IMG/VR virus record: IMGVR_UViG_3300045131_001121
Coordinates: 1 to 52,601 of that record
Length of the DNA stretch: 52,601 nucleotides
DNA from: a virus
Direction: 5' to 3' (one strand)
Positions 7,001-15,590 of the stretch are shown in pieces (the first letter of the stretch is position 1; every line of letters starts with the position of its first letter). The notes below the pieces were generated by a model. The model saw only the letters and a list, made by a program, of their open reading frames with translations, was not told the origin of the DNA and did no database searches. The translations under genes were made by a program, and so were the position numbers.

Positions 7001-7051
7001 TTATCGTTTTATTACATAGTAAACATACGAAGAAAGCCCGATATAAACAAG
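7001..7051 (-). promoter_or_regulatory. Repeated promoter element, copy 2 (before the 84-aa gene)
   Basis: TATGTTTA is at 7027-7020 with CTTG at 7051-7048, 20 bases upstream. The core 7001-7031 matches 6547-6577 at 27 of 31 positions. The remainder of this intergenic stretch up to 7092 holds TTGTCACAAATT, which also occurs in the distal SSB promoter spacer. Confidence 0.5.
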
Positions 7052-7092
7052 CGTTTATGAAAATAATTTGTGACAATTTGTGTCAAAATAAA

Positions 7093-7120
7093 AAAGGGAG
7101 AATTTTTAGTTTCTCCCTTT
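7093..7120 (-). terminator. Rho-independent terminator after the 445-aa gene
   Basis: AAAGGGAGAA and TTCTCCCTTT form a 10-bp stem around an 8-nt loop. On the minus strand the stem is followed by a T-rich run (TTTATTTTG). It lies 3 nt after the stop codon of the 445-aa gene. Confidence 0.85.
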
Positions 7121-7123
7121 TAG

Positions 7124-8461
7124 TTATTTTTTAATTTTAAGTAAGTCTGCGAATGTTTGTTCAATGGTATCCATCATACCAAACTCATTTAATTCATCCC
7201 AATCATATGAGGTTTTTAATGAAGACCAATTTACTTTTTCGTTTTTTGGTGCACCAGATACAATTGTCCAAATTAAATCATTACAGGCTTTTACTTTAGC
7301 GTCCTTATCTTTTGAATACTTAGGATTATCTAATGCGGTTATAGTAGTGTCATATACCGCTTTAACATTATTATATGCCATTTCCTGTCTACGTTTTAAG
7401 ATATCAGCTTGTTTTTTAGCCGCTGCTTCTCTTTTTTTCTTAAAGTATGGAATTATATCTAATAGGTCTTCATTCATCATTTTTGATAAAGAAAGTCTAC
7501 CTTCATTTTTCATATATGGTTTACTATCAAAGATTGATTGAATTTTATCTGCTTCTTTATGGAATCCATTCATTCTTAAAGTGAATGCTATACCATCCGC
7601 TGCTTCAACTCCACCCCAACCTGATGCTTGTGAAACTTTTCTACCAAATTCATGTGCTTCACCCTCACTGCCCCAATATTCCGAACTATCTACTCCAGTA
7701 GTTCTTATTACTTTCATCTTTTCATCATATTGAGAGTCATCCATTGATGGGTAGTCTACTTTCTTAGCCCATTCAGGCTTTCCTTCAATCGATGCTACCA
7801 ATTCTCTGGCTTCATCGTGATAGTTTGAATCAGTTAGCGCTTCAACAGCTGCCTGATACATTGCCTTTTTATACCCATCTTTACCCAACTTTTGTGGAGT
7901 AATTCCAAATTCTTCTGCTTTTTTCTTAGCTTCTTTGTTTACAGTAGGATTACCTTTTCTAGCTTCTTTTGGTTTAGAAGTAGGTTCGGTTTGTGGGTCT
8001 GCTTTACTTCCACCACCTTGTGAATACTTTGCGATTATATCTTTAGAGTATTTGTTACCAGGATTACCACTAATTGCGGTCATTAAATCCATTGGTTTCA
8101 ATTTTTTAGAATCAATATCAGCTGATAAGTTTGATAAATTAACACCATTCTCGTCTGCCCATCCCGCTACCGCAGTTGCTCTTAACCCAGTCTTAGCTGC
8201 AATTGATTTAACAGTTGCCATACTATCTACTTTAGGTTCACCACCTCTATCTTTTGAATAATCTCCACCAAACATATCATTTGGTTTTGCAGCTCCTTTA
8301 GATGCACCACCTTTTTGGGCTTTAGGGTCTTCGTGTGTACCAGCCTTTAATGCGGCTTGATATGAATCCTTTGATTTAAAGTGTACTAATTTTCCGGTCT
8401 CTTTACTTTTAGCTTTAAAATCTTCAGCTTCAAATAGTCTTTTTAAACTTATGTTTGCCAT
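7124..8461 (-). CDS. 445-aa protein with a KAGTH-type module
   Basis: The N-terminus (LKRLFEAEDFKAKSKETGK) leads into VHFKSKDSYQAALKAGTHED at about residues 26-45, and then a YSKDRG segment at about 68-73. The same arrangement (FDTPEAQRDAVKAGTHTDPE followed by YAKDRG) occurs at about residue 1000 of the 1683-aa protein, so the two share a module. After a Lys/Ala/Pro-rich linker come several helical regions. A segment near residues 84-108 (VKSIAAKTGLRATAVAGWAD) resembles a helix-turn-helix, weakly. The gene is preceded by a Bacteroidota-type promoter and followed by a strong terminator, so it is a single-gene unit. Function is unknown; a DNA- or virion-associated role is a guess. Confidence 0.7.
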   Translation of the reverse strand: MANISLKRLFEAEDFKAKSKETGKLVHFKSKDSYQAALKAGTHEDPKAQKGGASKGAAKPNDMFGGDYSKDRGGEPKVDSMATVKSIAAKTGLRATAVAGWADENGVNLSNLSADIDSKKLKPMDLMTAISGNPGNKYSKDIIAKYSQGGGSKADPQTEPTSKPKEARKGNPTVNKEAKKKAEEFGITPQKLGKDGYKKAMYQAAVEALTDSNYHDEARELVASIEGKPEWAKKVDYPSMDDSQYDEKMKVIRTTGVDSSEYWGSEGEAHEFGRKVSQASGWGGVEAADGIAFTLRMNGFHKEADKIQSIFDSKPYMKNEGRLSLSKMMNEDLLDIIPYFKKKREAAAKKQADILKRRQEMAYNNVKAVYDTTITALDNPKYSKDKDAKVKACNDLIWTIVSGAPKNEKVNWSSLKTSYDWDELNEFGMMDTIEQTFADLLKIKK

Positions 8462-8480
8462 TATGTGTTATTATATTCTA

Positions 8481-8512
8481 TAAATATACGAATTTTTATT
8501 TACATCCCCAAA
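8481..8512 (-). promoter_or_regulatory. Bacteroidota-type promoter for the 445-aa gene
   Basis: TTTG is at 8512-8509 and TATATTTA at 8488-8481, exactly 20 bases apart. The start codon is 19 nt beyond the -7 element, the same distance as at the helicase promoter. The -33 element lies 2 nt after the endolysin stop codon. Confidence 0.8.
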
Positions 8513-8514
8513 TC

Positions 8515-9351
8515 CTATGCCAATAAATGATAGTATTCTTTGAAATGTTTTATTCTATCCGGTAATCCAATAGTACCACCATTTACTCTTTTAGTGATTG
8601 ATGTTACTACTGCATCAGTTGCTCCACCATCAGCCATCTTATGTAATCCGTTTTTAGAGAAAAACCAAGCCGCTGATAATAATGCGTACTTAGATGCTAC
8701 TACATCAGGATTTGATAAAATATCTTCACCAATTGCTTTACCAAACGCAGTATAGTTTTCTTTACCTGTCAATTGGATGTATCCTCTACCTCTGAATTTG
8801 TATCCTTCGCCACTTGATTCAGGTCCGTTACCCATTCTACCACCATATACTTTAGATGCAATCTTCTCCGGCTTTCTTTCGTAAGGTAGAGCTGATTCTA
8901 AAGTTGGAAAATATTTCTTAAAAATACCATTCAAACCTTTAGCTGAATAGTTTAAGTTCTCTTGCGTTGCTTTGAATCCACCACTTTCGTGTCCACATTG
9001 TGCTAAGAAGTGTGCTAATCTTAATGGAGTATTGATTTGGAACTTAGCTGCCGTATCAGGAATCATTTGAATTACTGCATCAGGAATATGTCCCTTTAAT
9101 TTATCCAATTTCAATCCACCTACTGGTGCTATTGGAGCGGGTGTTGATGTAGGAACAGGTTTACCTTCTCCCACAATCATAGCCCAAGTAGTATCACCTA
9201 CAATGCCATCCGGAGTTAGTCCGTTTTTTGTTTGAAATGCTTTTACAGCTTCTTCAGTTTTCGGTCCAAAATTAGTTACCGCTGGAGAAATACCTAACTT
9301 CTCCTGCATCAATTTAACGTTTTCGTTGTTATCGCCTTTTTTTAATAACAT
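8515..9351 (-). CDS. Endolysin: peptidoglycan-binding domain plus GH19 chitinase-like domain
   Basis: This 278-aa protein has an N-terminal PG_binding_1-type domain (residues about 1-60; VKLMQEKLG, FGPKTEEAVKAFQ, GLTPDGIVGDTTW). A Pro-rich linker (about 62-80) and a GH19/lysozyme-fold catalytic domain follow. The catalytic Glu is probably E122 in FLAQCGHESGGF, with E131 following in TQENLNYS. The segment FRGRGYIQLTGKENY is the conserved GH19 substrate-cleft motif. It would cleave cell-wall glycan at lysis. No signal peptide is present, so it should need a holin, which I could not identify. It follows the 142-aa gene by 8 nt and shares its late-type promoter. Confidence 0.92.
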   Translation of the reverse strand: MLLKKGDNNENVKLMQEKLGISPAVTNFGPKTEEAVKAFQTKNGLTPDGIVGDTTWAMIVGEGKPVPTSTPAPIAPVGGLKLDKLKGHIPDAVIQMIPDTAAKFQINTPLRLAHFLAQCGHESGGFKATQENLNYSAKGLNGIFKKYFPTLESALPYERKPEKIASKVYGGRMGNGPESSGEGYKFRGRGYIQLTGKENYTAFGKAIGEDILSNPDVVASKYALLSAAWFFSKNGLHKMADGGATDAVVTSITKRVNGGTIGLPDRIKHFKEYYHLLA

Positions 9352-9359
9352 AATAAATA

Positions 9360-9788
9360 TTATTTGTGTTCGTCAGTTATAACTTCTTTTCCTTCACCGA
9401 AATCAATTACTTCAAAAACTCTTGTCTGAATTTTCTTAGTTCCTTCGGCGTTTGTTAATATGATTGAGTTTTTAAACTTCTGCCAATTGATGACAAATGA
9501 ATTATCTAATACCCCACCATTCTCCTCTTTAACTAATTCGTTAAGAGCGTTAATAGTGTATAGTGAATTAGATTCTTTTTTTCTATGTATAAGGATTGTA
9601 TTTTCCAACGGAGTATCCGGTTGGAAAGCGGTATCTATATTGTACGTGATAAATAATTCATCTAAATTCCCCTTATTTTGAAGAATATAGATATAATTAT
9701 ACACTATATGGTACGTTTCTCTAATCTGTTGTAATGTATTCTGTAACTCACCTTTCGTTGTAAACGTACATAGTAACTGTGTCTTCAT
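9360..9788 (-). CDS. Hypothetical 142-aa protein upstream of the endolysin
   Basis: The protein begins MKTQLLCTFTTKGELQNTLQ and is mixed alpha/beta with two probable strand-rich halves (NIDTAFQPDTPLENTILIHR; then GTKKIQTRVFEVIDFG). No signal peptide, membrane segment or catalytic motif is visible, so it is not an obvious holin or spanin. It is the first gene after a late-type motif and lies 8 nt before the endolysin gene, which suggests late, virion- or lysis-related expression. Function is not recognised. Confidence 0.7.
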   Translation of the reverse strand: MKTQLLCTFTTKGELQNTLQQIRETYHIVYNYIYILQNKGNLDELFITYNIDTAFQPDTPLENTILIHRKKESNSLYTINALNELVKEENGGVLDNSFVINWQKFKNSIILTNAEGTKKIQTRVFEVIDFGEGKEVITDEHK

Positions 9789-9809
9789 CCTCTTTTTCTT
9801 TTAATTAAC

Positions 9810-9818
9810 TATAAATAT
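9810..9818 (-). promoter_or_regulatory. Late-type promoter motif before the 142-aa/endolysin pair
   Basis: ATATTTATA (followed by G) on the minus strand lies 21 nt before the start codon. No TTTG occurs 20 bases upstream. The rest of the gap to 9885 shows no clear terminator. Confidence 0.6.
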
Positions 9819-9885
9819 TAAAAATCAAAAGGAAGGATAAAAACGGGTTATTGAATACTACTTACGGTTTTTTTTATTTTTAATT

Positions 9886-12800
9886 TTATTCTTTAAAGTT
9901 GTTAATCAAATCAGGTATTTTAGATACGATGTGTGCAGGATTTTGATTTGATGGTGTAAGACTAACACATCCATTTTTATCCACCGATTTTGTATAGCCA
10001 GGATTATGATGTGGATTTGAATAGCACGGTTTTTTAACACCATCCGCAATATCATCTGTTACCTTTACAACTTTACCCTTCTTTTTACTATATTTTTTAT
10101 TTACATTGGAATACCCAGTCCAATCTGTATCACAGTTACTAATAATACACGTCAATTGCATTTGTTGATGTTGAAGTATCATTGCTCTATGTAATCGTTT
10201 TTGATTTTCCTTACCTCCACAGTTTCCAGCATCACCTGCGGTTTTTATTTCACTTTGTCCTTGCTTTTCACCAATTTTTTTAATTTTTTGTATATCCTGT
10301 TTAGTAAAACAACCCATTTCAATACCATGCTTAAATAAGTCTTCTATAATAGCTTCACCTTTTACCAATTCTTCTTCCTTTACATCTTGTTGATTTCCAT
10401 AAGCAGTTTGATATGTATTTAATGCATTTAATAATTTCCCTTTAGTTTTTGGATTTTTATATTCAGTTAGTTCTATTCTATTTTTTAAAGCAGAACCCCC
10501 TCCACCATCCGATTTGATACTAACTCCTCCAGTTAAATCCAATTCTTCTATCGATACGTTCACTAAGTCAGCATCGCTAATAGATTCACCACTTGGTAAT
10601 ATGATAATATCGGCGGTTTGAAAATTTTCAGAAGATGGAAACATTACTCGTTTACCTTCTGCCAATGAACCCAAACCCACAACCATTTCAGCGAAATCGG
10701 CAACGGAATCCTTAAAATCTACAGATTCAGCCATATCTATAAGAAGTTGGTCTAATTCTTTTTTAAAAGCCAATTGTGCCTCTTTATCGGTTTCCAAATT
10801 TGAACTTTTAGATATTTTTTCTAATCTCTTTAATGTATCAAATACTTTTTTATTTTCAGGTTTTTCTAATAAATTTTCAGTATTAAAGGTATTTTGATGG
10901 TTATTTAGTCCATCGGTAAACATTTTAGTTACCCCAGTTATGACATTTGTAATCGTTGCTTTTCGTCCTTCAGGTGTGAATACATCACCAAAATTACAAT
11001 ATGGTATTTCTCCACCACTTTTAGACGCTACCTCCGCAATTGTAGCCAATACTTGATTTTCTTTTTTTCTAGTATTAACTAGTATTCTAATTCTTTCATC
11101 TGCTTCTTTCGAACTAAGTCCTTTTTTTAAAAGTTTTTCCCTTAATTTATTTAATTCGCTTTTAGTTGGAATAGGTTTGTAATTGAATCTTTGACCATTT
11201 ACTTCTATTCCATTTTTATCGGATTTTACTTTGAGATTTTTTATGGGTTCTTTCGGATTTCCTCCTTTTGCCACTTTATTTGGATTTATTTGTTTTTTAC
11301 CAAATGCTCCTTCTCCTGATTTACCTACTTTTAATCCATTTTCTATCGCATATTCTCTAAACGCATCACCCATTGGGATATTTTTTTCCGCCATCAATAC
11401 ACTTTCGTATCCTTGTTGTGGATGTCTTCCTGCTATTTTTTTAGCAAAATATAATTTTACATCACCATTTTCTGGATTTGTAACAATTTTAGTTGTGAGA
11501 TTTAGAATTTTTTTATCGTTTGCAGATAATTTTTCACCATTAAATAATTTATTTATAGCTATTTTAACATCTTCAGTTTTTATTTCTATAAACTTTCCAC
11601 TTCCTTCTTCCGTTTCTAATCTAAAAACGCCAGGTTTATCACTATTATATTCGGCAGCTTTATCAATTTGAGATAAAGCTTTTTGACGTCTTTTTTCAAG
11701 ATCTTCCTGAGCTTTTTCAGGTTTTCCTGCTTTACTATTATTTAAATACGAATCTTTAAAATTAAAAGAACCTCCCTTTTTTTTGTTACCGGTAGATGGG
11801 TTCTCTCCTCTATCTTTTGCGTATTCATCATCATACATACTAGCTCCAGCAACAGGTTCATTTGTTTTTGTTTTAGCTTCTGGATCTGTATGTGTTCCCG
11901 CCTTAACTGCATCCCTTTGAGCTTCTGGCGTATCAAAATAATCTAATTTTTTAGATTGTTTATTTCTAGCTGAATATTTACCAGACTTTGTTTTTGCTTC
12001 ATCAATAAAACCATAAATCATTTCCAACATCAACTCATCTACTAAATGTAAATGCTCAGCCTTTACGCCAGTGGTAGTGGTATCACTATCAACTTCGCCA
12101 TTTTCTTTCTTTTCATTATACGAATCAACCATCTGCTCCATCATTTCAGGAGTGATTTCCATTTCTTCAAGTCCTTTAGCAATCATTTCAGTAAACTTTA
12201 ATACGTTTGCATCAGTTTCAGCTTCACCATCTGCATCAGCAAATACTGCGGCTTTACCAGCTCCCTTTAGAATTGTTTCACCAATAATGTGGGGTATAAA
12301 CTCCATTGCTACGTGCTTTCCAAATGCGGCAACACCATGTGATAATCCACCAAATGCAGCTCCGAATACGGCAGTAGTTACTACTTTAAATGCAACTGCT
12401 TTAAGTGCTTTTTGTTCATGCTTACTTAACGGTTTACCACTAAAAAAGTTTTTAACACCAGAACCAGCTGCTTTAAATTCTTCAACTTCATGCTTAGCTC
12501 CTTTCTTAATTGCTTTTAAAGCTCCAGCTGCTTTATCCTTTAACGCCTGTCCTAAACTTCTACGTTCTTTTGAACCAGGTGCTCCTTCGTTTCTTTCAAA
12601 GAATGCTTTTTCTTTTTCGGTCCAATTTGAAATTTTTTGTTTTACCTTATCAGTAAGTTTTGGCGCCGATGTTGGTGTCGATGGGGTTGAAGTTGTTGGC
12701 GATGATTGAGTTGGAGTTGTTGGTGATTTCGGTGTCGATGGGGTTGAAGTTGGCGTTGATGTTGTTGGTGATGCCGATGATGTTGGAGTTGCACCTGCTT

Positions 12801-14937
12801 TTTTAGTTCTCTGTCTTCTCATATCAACGTGTGAATTACCAACGGGTGCAATTACTGTATATCCATTATCCTCTGCCTCTTTTATTTTTCTATCTAATTC
12901 TTTTTGACGGAATCCATTATAAGATTCTTGTGCTTTCATAATTTCATTATCAGCCATCTTACCTTCATCATTATAATTTAATTCATAAAGGTCTTTTTGT
13001 TGCTCATCAGTTAGGTTATTCCAATCAACATCGCCATCAAATTGTGAACTTCCACCTTTTTTAGCCTGGTCTATTAACCATGCTTTTCCTTCATCATCTA
13101 AATAATCTTCAGGTAACATATTTTCATCAGGACCATCTTGTCCATACATATTTGACCATACTGCAGCTTTAGCTTTGGATTTACTTCCACCTACTACCTT
13201 TGCTATTTCATCATACACAGGTGATTTATCATCCAATACGTCTGCATTTTCATCCCAAGTACTTTCTTCTGCATTATCAAAATGTCCTTTTACTTCATTT
13301 CTAAATTCATCTTGCTCTCCACCAAATTCAATATTACCATCATCATCTTTACTACCACCCTCACCTACAAACATTACTTTTGTATCTTTAGGTAATTTTT
13401 TTATTTGTTCTATTGCTTGTTTATTACTTTCCTTATCAGCACCATGCTCTACACCAATAATTAATGAACCATTATCAGTTGTATCAACATCCAATTCGTC
13501 ACCTTCAGATGTAGTTCTACCTTTTAAATCATTTGCTACTTTTGTAGTTTCTTCTTTGGTTTTTTCTTTTGCCGCATTTGGTTGCTCCGATGGTCCTTCT
13601 TTATTTGCATCCGCTTTCTTTGCTGCTACACCTTGCTCTTCTGCAAATTTGTTACACATTGGAATAGCATCTTTAATATCCTGGTCTATTACCTGAACCT
13701 TCATTGGTATTTGTTTATCGGGATTTTTTGCATTATACGCCGCAATTGCAGCCCATCTATGGTGTCCATCGATAACATATCCATCTCTACTTACATAAAT
13801 CGGTGCAGTAATTGAAGGATGTTCTGGGTTTTCTTCCAAAGCTCCCATCATACCAACCACTTTAGCTCCAACCAAATCTTTTTGTGTTGCTTTTAATTTA
13901 TCTGAAGGTATTTCGGTTTGTACAACTTTAATTCCTTTTTCTTCTAACATTTTTTTAAATAATGGCTCAGTATCTACTTCACCTTTTTCATCAACTTCCA
14001 TATCAGCCGCAGGTGTACCAGGTTGTGGTTTACCTTTGAATTGTGGCATTTGGTCTCTTGGTATTCCTAAATTATCATCACAATATAAGTTAGTACCAGG
14101 TACAGTAATATCACATAAATTAATATCAGGAGCTTTCTCTCCTTTAGCTTTTGCATCCGCAACTATCTGTTGTACCTTACTAATATCAGTATTAAATTTT
14201 TCCAAATCTTCAGGTTCTATACCATCTGGTATATCACTATCTCCATTGAATGTTTCGGGATCAGCTTGTGGCATTTCCTTTGCAACATCTTTTGAATCTA
14301 TTGGATTAAACTCATCTTCTTTCTTAGGTTCTTGCTCTTTCTCTACTTCTTTATCGGCTTCCGCATCTTTTGCTAATTGTGCGTTAGCATCTTTCTCTCT
14401 ATCCATTCTAGCTGCCATTGCAGGGTCTGCTTTTGGGTCAAACATCGCAGCTGCAGCTTTTGCTGGGTCTTCTTTCGGAGCTTCTTCTTCACCACCTTCT
14501 TTACCCTTTTCATCTTCCGGTTTTTTTGGTTGCCCTTCTCCACCTAAATCTTGATTCATCGAATCTCTTTCTGGACTTCCCTCTGGTGGTAATAATTTTT
14601 CCGCAGCAACTCTACCAGGAGAATCTTTCGGTAGTCTTAAAAGATTACCAACAATACCATCTTTTGGATTTCCGTCTTTATCTTTATATGATACTTTTTT
14701 ACTTAATATTGGATTAGAGAATTTTTTATCCGCTTCTACTACATGTTTTTCAGGTGTTTTACCTTTTTCAATCAAAAGATTTTCAACTAAATCATTTTTG
14801 ATATGAGATAGACCCATTTCAGAAAGTACAATACCCAACTCCTTTACGTGAATTGGGTTCTTTGGGTCAGGCATACCATTTTCAACTCTGTATGCCCATT
14901 CATTAAGGATTTCTTCAATTAATTCGGTTATTGTCAT
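9886..14937 (-). CDS. Giant 1683-aa multidomain (polyvalent-like) protein
   Basis: Several regions can be read. Residues 1-60 are a helical head (ENGMPDPKNPIHVKELG). Long acidic Lys/Glu linkers follow. At about 355-430 is a ParB/sulfiredoxin-like unit with YVSRDGYVIDGHHRWAAIAA. At about 480-710 is a region with LIIGVEHGADKES and VIAPVGNSHVD, faintly like ChaN/TraB folds. At about 716-759 is a Thr/Ser/Pro linker, and at about 840-880 a hydrophobic Ala/Gly-rich stretch. At about 985-1050 is the KAGTH-type module shared with the 445-aa protein. The C-terminal part (about 1310-1680) contains TADIIILPSG and then GGVSIKSDGGGGSA, possibly a PD-(D/E)XK-like nuclease. It starts 6 nt after the secreted nuclease gene, under the same late-type motif. 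A virion protein ejected with the DNA fits the size and timing, but this is inference. Confidence 0.75.
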   Translation of the reverse strand: MTITELIEEILNEWAYRVENGMPDPKNPIHVKELGIVLSEMGLSHIKNDLVENLLIEKGKTPEKHVVEADKKFSNPILSKKVSYKDKDGNPKDGIVGNLLRLPKDSPGRVAAEKLLPPEGSPERDSMNQDLGGEGQPKKPEDEKGKEGGEEEAPKEDPAKAAAAMFDPKADPAMAARMDREKDANAQLAKDAEADKEVEKEQEPKKEDEFNPIDSKDVAKEMPQADPETFNGDSDIPDGIEPEDLEKFNTDISKVQQIVADAKAKGEKAPDINLCDITVPGTNLYCDDNLGIPRDQMPQFKGKPQPGTPAADMEVDEKGEVDTEPLFKKMLEEKGIKVVQTEIPSDKLKATQKDLVGAKVVGMMGALEENPEHPSITAPIYVSRDGYVIDGHHRWAAIAAYNAKNPDKQIPMKVQVIDQDIKDAIPMCNKFAEEQGVAAKKADANKEGPSEQPNAAKEKTKEETTKVANDLKGRTTSEGDELDVDTTDNGSLIIGVEHGADKESNKQAIEQIKKLPKDTKVMFVGEGGSKDDDGNIEFGGEQDEFRNEVKGHFDNAEESTWDENADVLDDKSPVYDEIAKVVGGSKSKAKAAVWSNMYGQDGPDENMLPEDYLDDEGKAWLIDQAKKGGSSQFDGDVDWNNLTDEQQKDLYELNYNDEGKMADNEIMKAQESYNGFRQKELDRKIKEAEDNGYTVIAPVGNSHVDMRRQRTKKAGATPTSSASPTTSTPTSTPSTPKSPTTPTQSSPTTSTPSTPTSAPKLTDKVKQKISNWTEKEKAFFERNEGAPGSKERRSLGQALKDKAAGALKAIKKGAKHEVEEFKAAGSGVKNFFSGKPLSKHEQKALKAVAFKVVTTAVFGAAFGGLSHGVAAFGKHVAMEFIPHIIGETILKGAGKAAVFADADGEAETDANVLKFTEMIAKGLEEMEITPEMMEQMVDSYNEKKENGEVDSDTTTTGVKAEHLHLVDELMLEMIYGFIDEAKTKSGKYSARNKQSKKLDYFDTPEAQRDAVKAGTHTDPEAKTKTNEPVAGASMYDDEYAKDRGENPSTGNKKKGGSFNFKDSYLNNSKAGKPEKAQEDLEKRRQKALSQIDKAAEYNSDKPGVFRLETEEGSGKFIEIKTEDVKIAINKLFNGEKLSANDKKILNLTTKIVTNPENGDVKLYFAKKIAGRHPQQGYESVLMAEKNIPMGDAFREYAIENGLKVGKSGEGAFGKKQINPNKVAKGGNPKEPIKNLKVKSDKNGIEVNGQRFNYKPIPTKSELNKLREKLLKKGLSSKEADERIRILVNTRKKENQVLATIAEVASKSGGEIPYCNFGDVFTPEGRKATITNVITGVTKMFTDGLNNHQNTFNTENLLEKPENKKVFDTLKRLEKISKSSNLETDKEAQLAFKKELDQLLIDMAESVDFKDSVADFAEMVVGLGSLAEGKRVMFPSSENFQTADIIILPSGESISDADLVNVSIEELDLTGGVSIKSDGGGGSALKNRIELTEYKNPKTKGKLLNALNTYQTAYGNQQDVKEEELVKGEAIIEDLFKHGIEMGCFTKQDIQKIKKIGEKQGQSEIKTAGDAGNCGGKENQKRLHRAMILQHQQMQLTCIISNCDTDWTGYSNVNKKYSKKKGKVVKVTDDIADGVKKPCYSNPHHNPGYTKSVDKNGCVSLTPSNQNPAHIVSKIPDLINNFKE

Positions 14938-14943
14938 GTTTTA

Positions 14944-15552
14944 TTAAAATTTATGGTCCTCTTTTTCGCAAATCATTTCCAATTCATCCCAATGAAATTT
15001 TGGTTTTTCATTTAGGAATACAAAACATTTCCATTTCTTACTTTTTTCAAAGTAAATATGTTTTTGTAAGTATGAAGGAATTGCTGCACCGGCAGGTACT
15101 CTTTTAACGGGTTTATCAAAGAAAACCTTTATCAAAACAGTGATTGGTTCGGTATCATCCCATTTACGGATTTGTTCCTCTAACATTCTCCACTCACCTC
15201 TATTAAGATATTGATTTTGCATTATTGAATTTAAATATGAGAATGTCTGCTTTAAGTTCACTTCATTATCAGAGAACGTTGCCGCAGGAGCTCCATGTCC
15301 TTTATCGTAAACGTTTCCTTTATAATCTTCACCGTCTGATGTTTTGATAGTTGGTTCTTTATAGAAATCCATATGACCTCTATTAACGTTTGTTGGTCGG
15401 TTTAGGGAACGATACTTAATAATTAGGGGTTGTTCTAATGATTGTGAATAAAGTATATCAAACACTTTATTTTTCACCCTCACATCCGGCAACTGCCCAA
15501 ATGATACTAAGGAAACTAAAAGGAACGATAATAAAACGGAGATTTTTTTCAT
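14944..15552 (-). CDS. Secreted DNA/RNA non-specific endonuclease (NUC1 type)
   Basis: I choose ATG 15552-15550, giving 202 aa. It opens directly into a Sec signal peptide (MKKISVLLSFLLVSLVSFGQ) of the Bacteroidota type; the upstream in-frame extension overlaps the polymerase gene and lacks a reason to be translated. The catalytic signature is YDKGHGAPA with the general-base His at about 86, corresponding to the DRGH-x2-P motif. The metal-binding Asn and following Glu are in YLNRGEWRMLEEQIRKW. It should act in the periplasm or outside the cell on DNA or RNA. It has its own late-type motif and is followed after 6 nt by the giant gene. A role in blocking incoming phage DNA, scavenging nucleotides or clearing extracellular DNA at lysis is possible. 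Confidence 0.85.
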   Translation of the reverse strand: MKKISVLLSFLLVSLVSFGQLPDVRVKNKVFDILYSQSLEQPLIIKYRSLNRPTNVNRGHMDFYKEPTIKTSDGEDYKGNVYDKGHGAPAATFSDNEVNLKQTFSYLNSIMQNQYLNRGEWRMLEEQIRKWDDTEPITVLIKVFFDKPVKRVPAGAAIPSYLQKHIYFEKSKKWKCFVFLNEKPKFHWDELEMICEKEDHKF

Positions 15553-15576
15553 ATTATAGCATATTTTTCTATATAC

Positions 15577-15585
15577 TATAAATAT
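15577..15585 (-). promoter_or_regulatory. Late-type promoter motif before the nuclease gene
   Basis: ATATTTATAG on the minus strand lies 24 nt before the chosen nuclease start codon, which supports that start. No -33 TTTG is present. Confidence 0.6.
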
Positions 15586-15590
15586 GTTGT

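Noticed and set aside
9352-9360. Late-type motif directly before the endolysin start
   Set aside because: AATATTTATT-like bases adjoin the ATG, so a transcript from it would start inside the gene; it also lacks the consensus last base. Probably chance.
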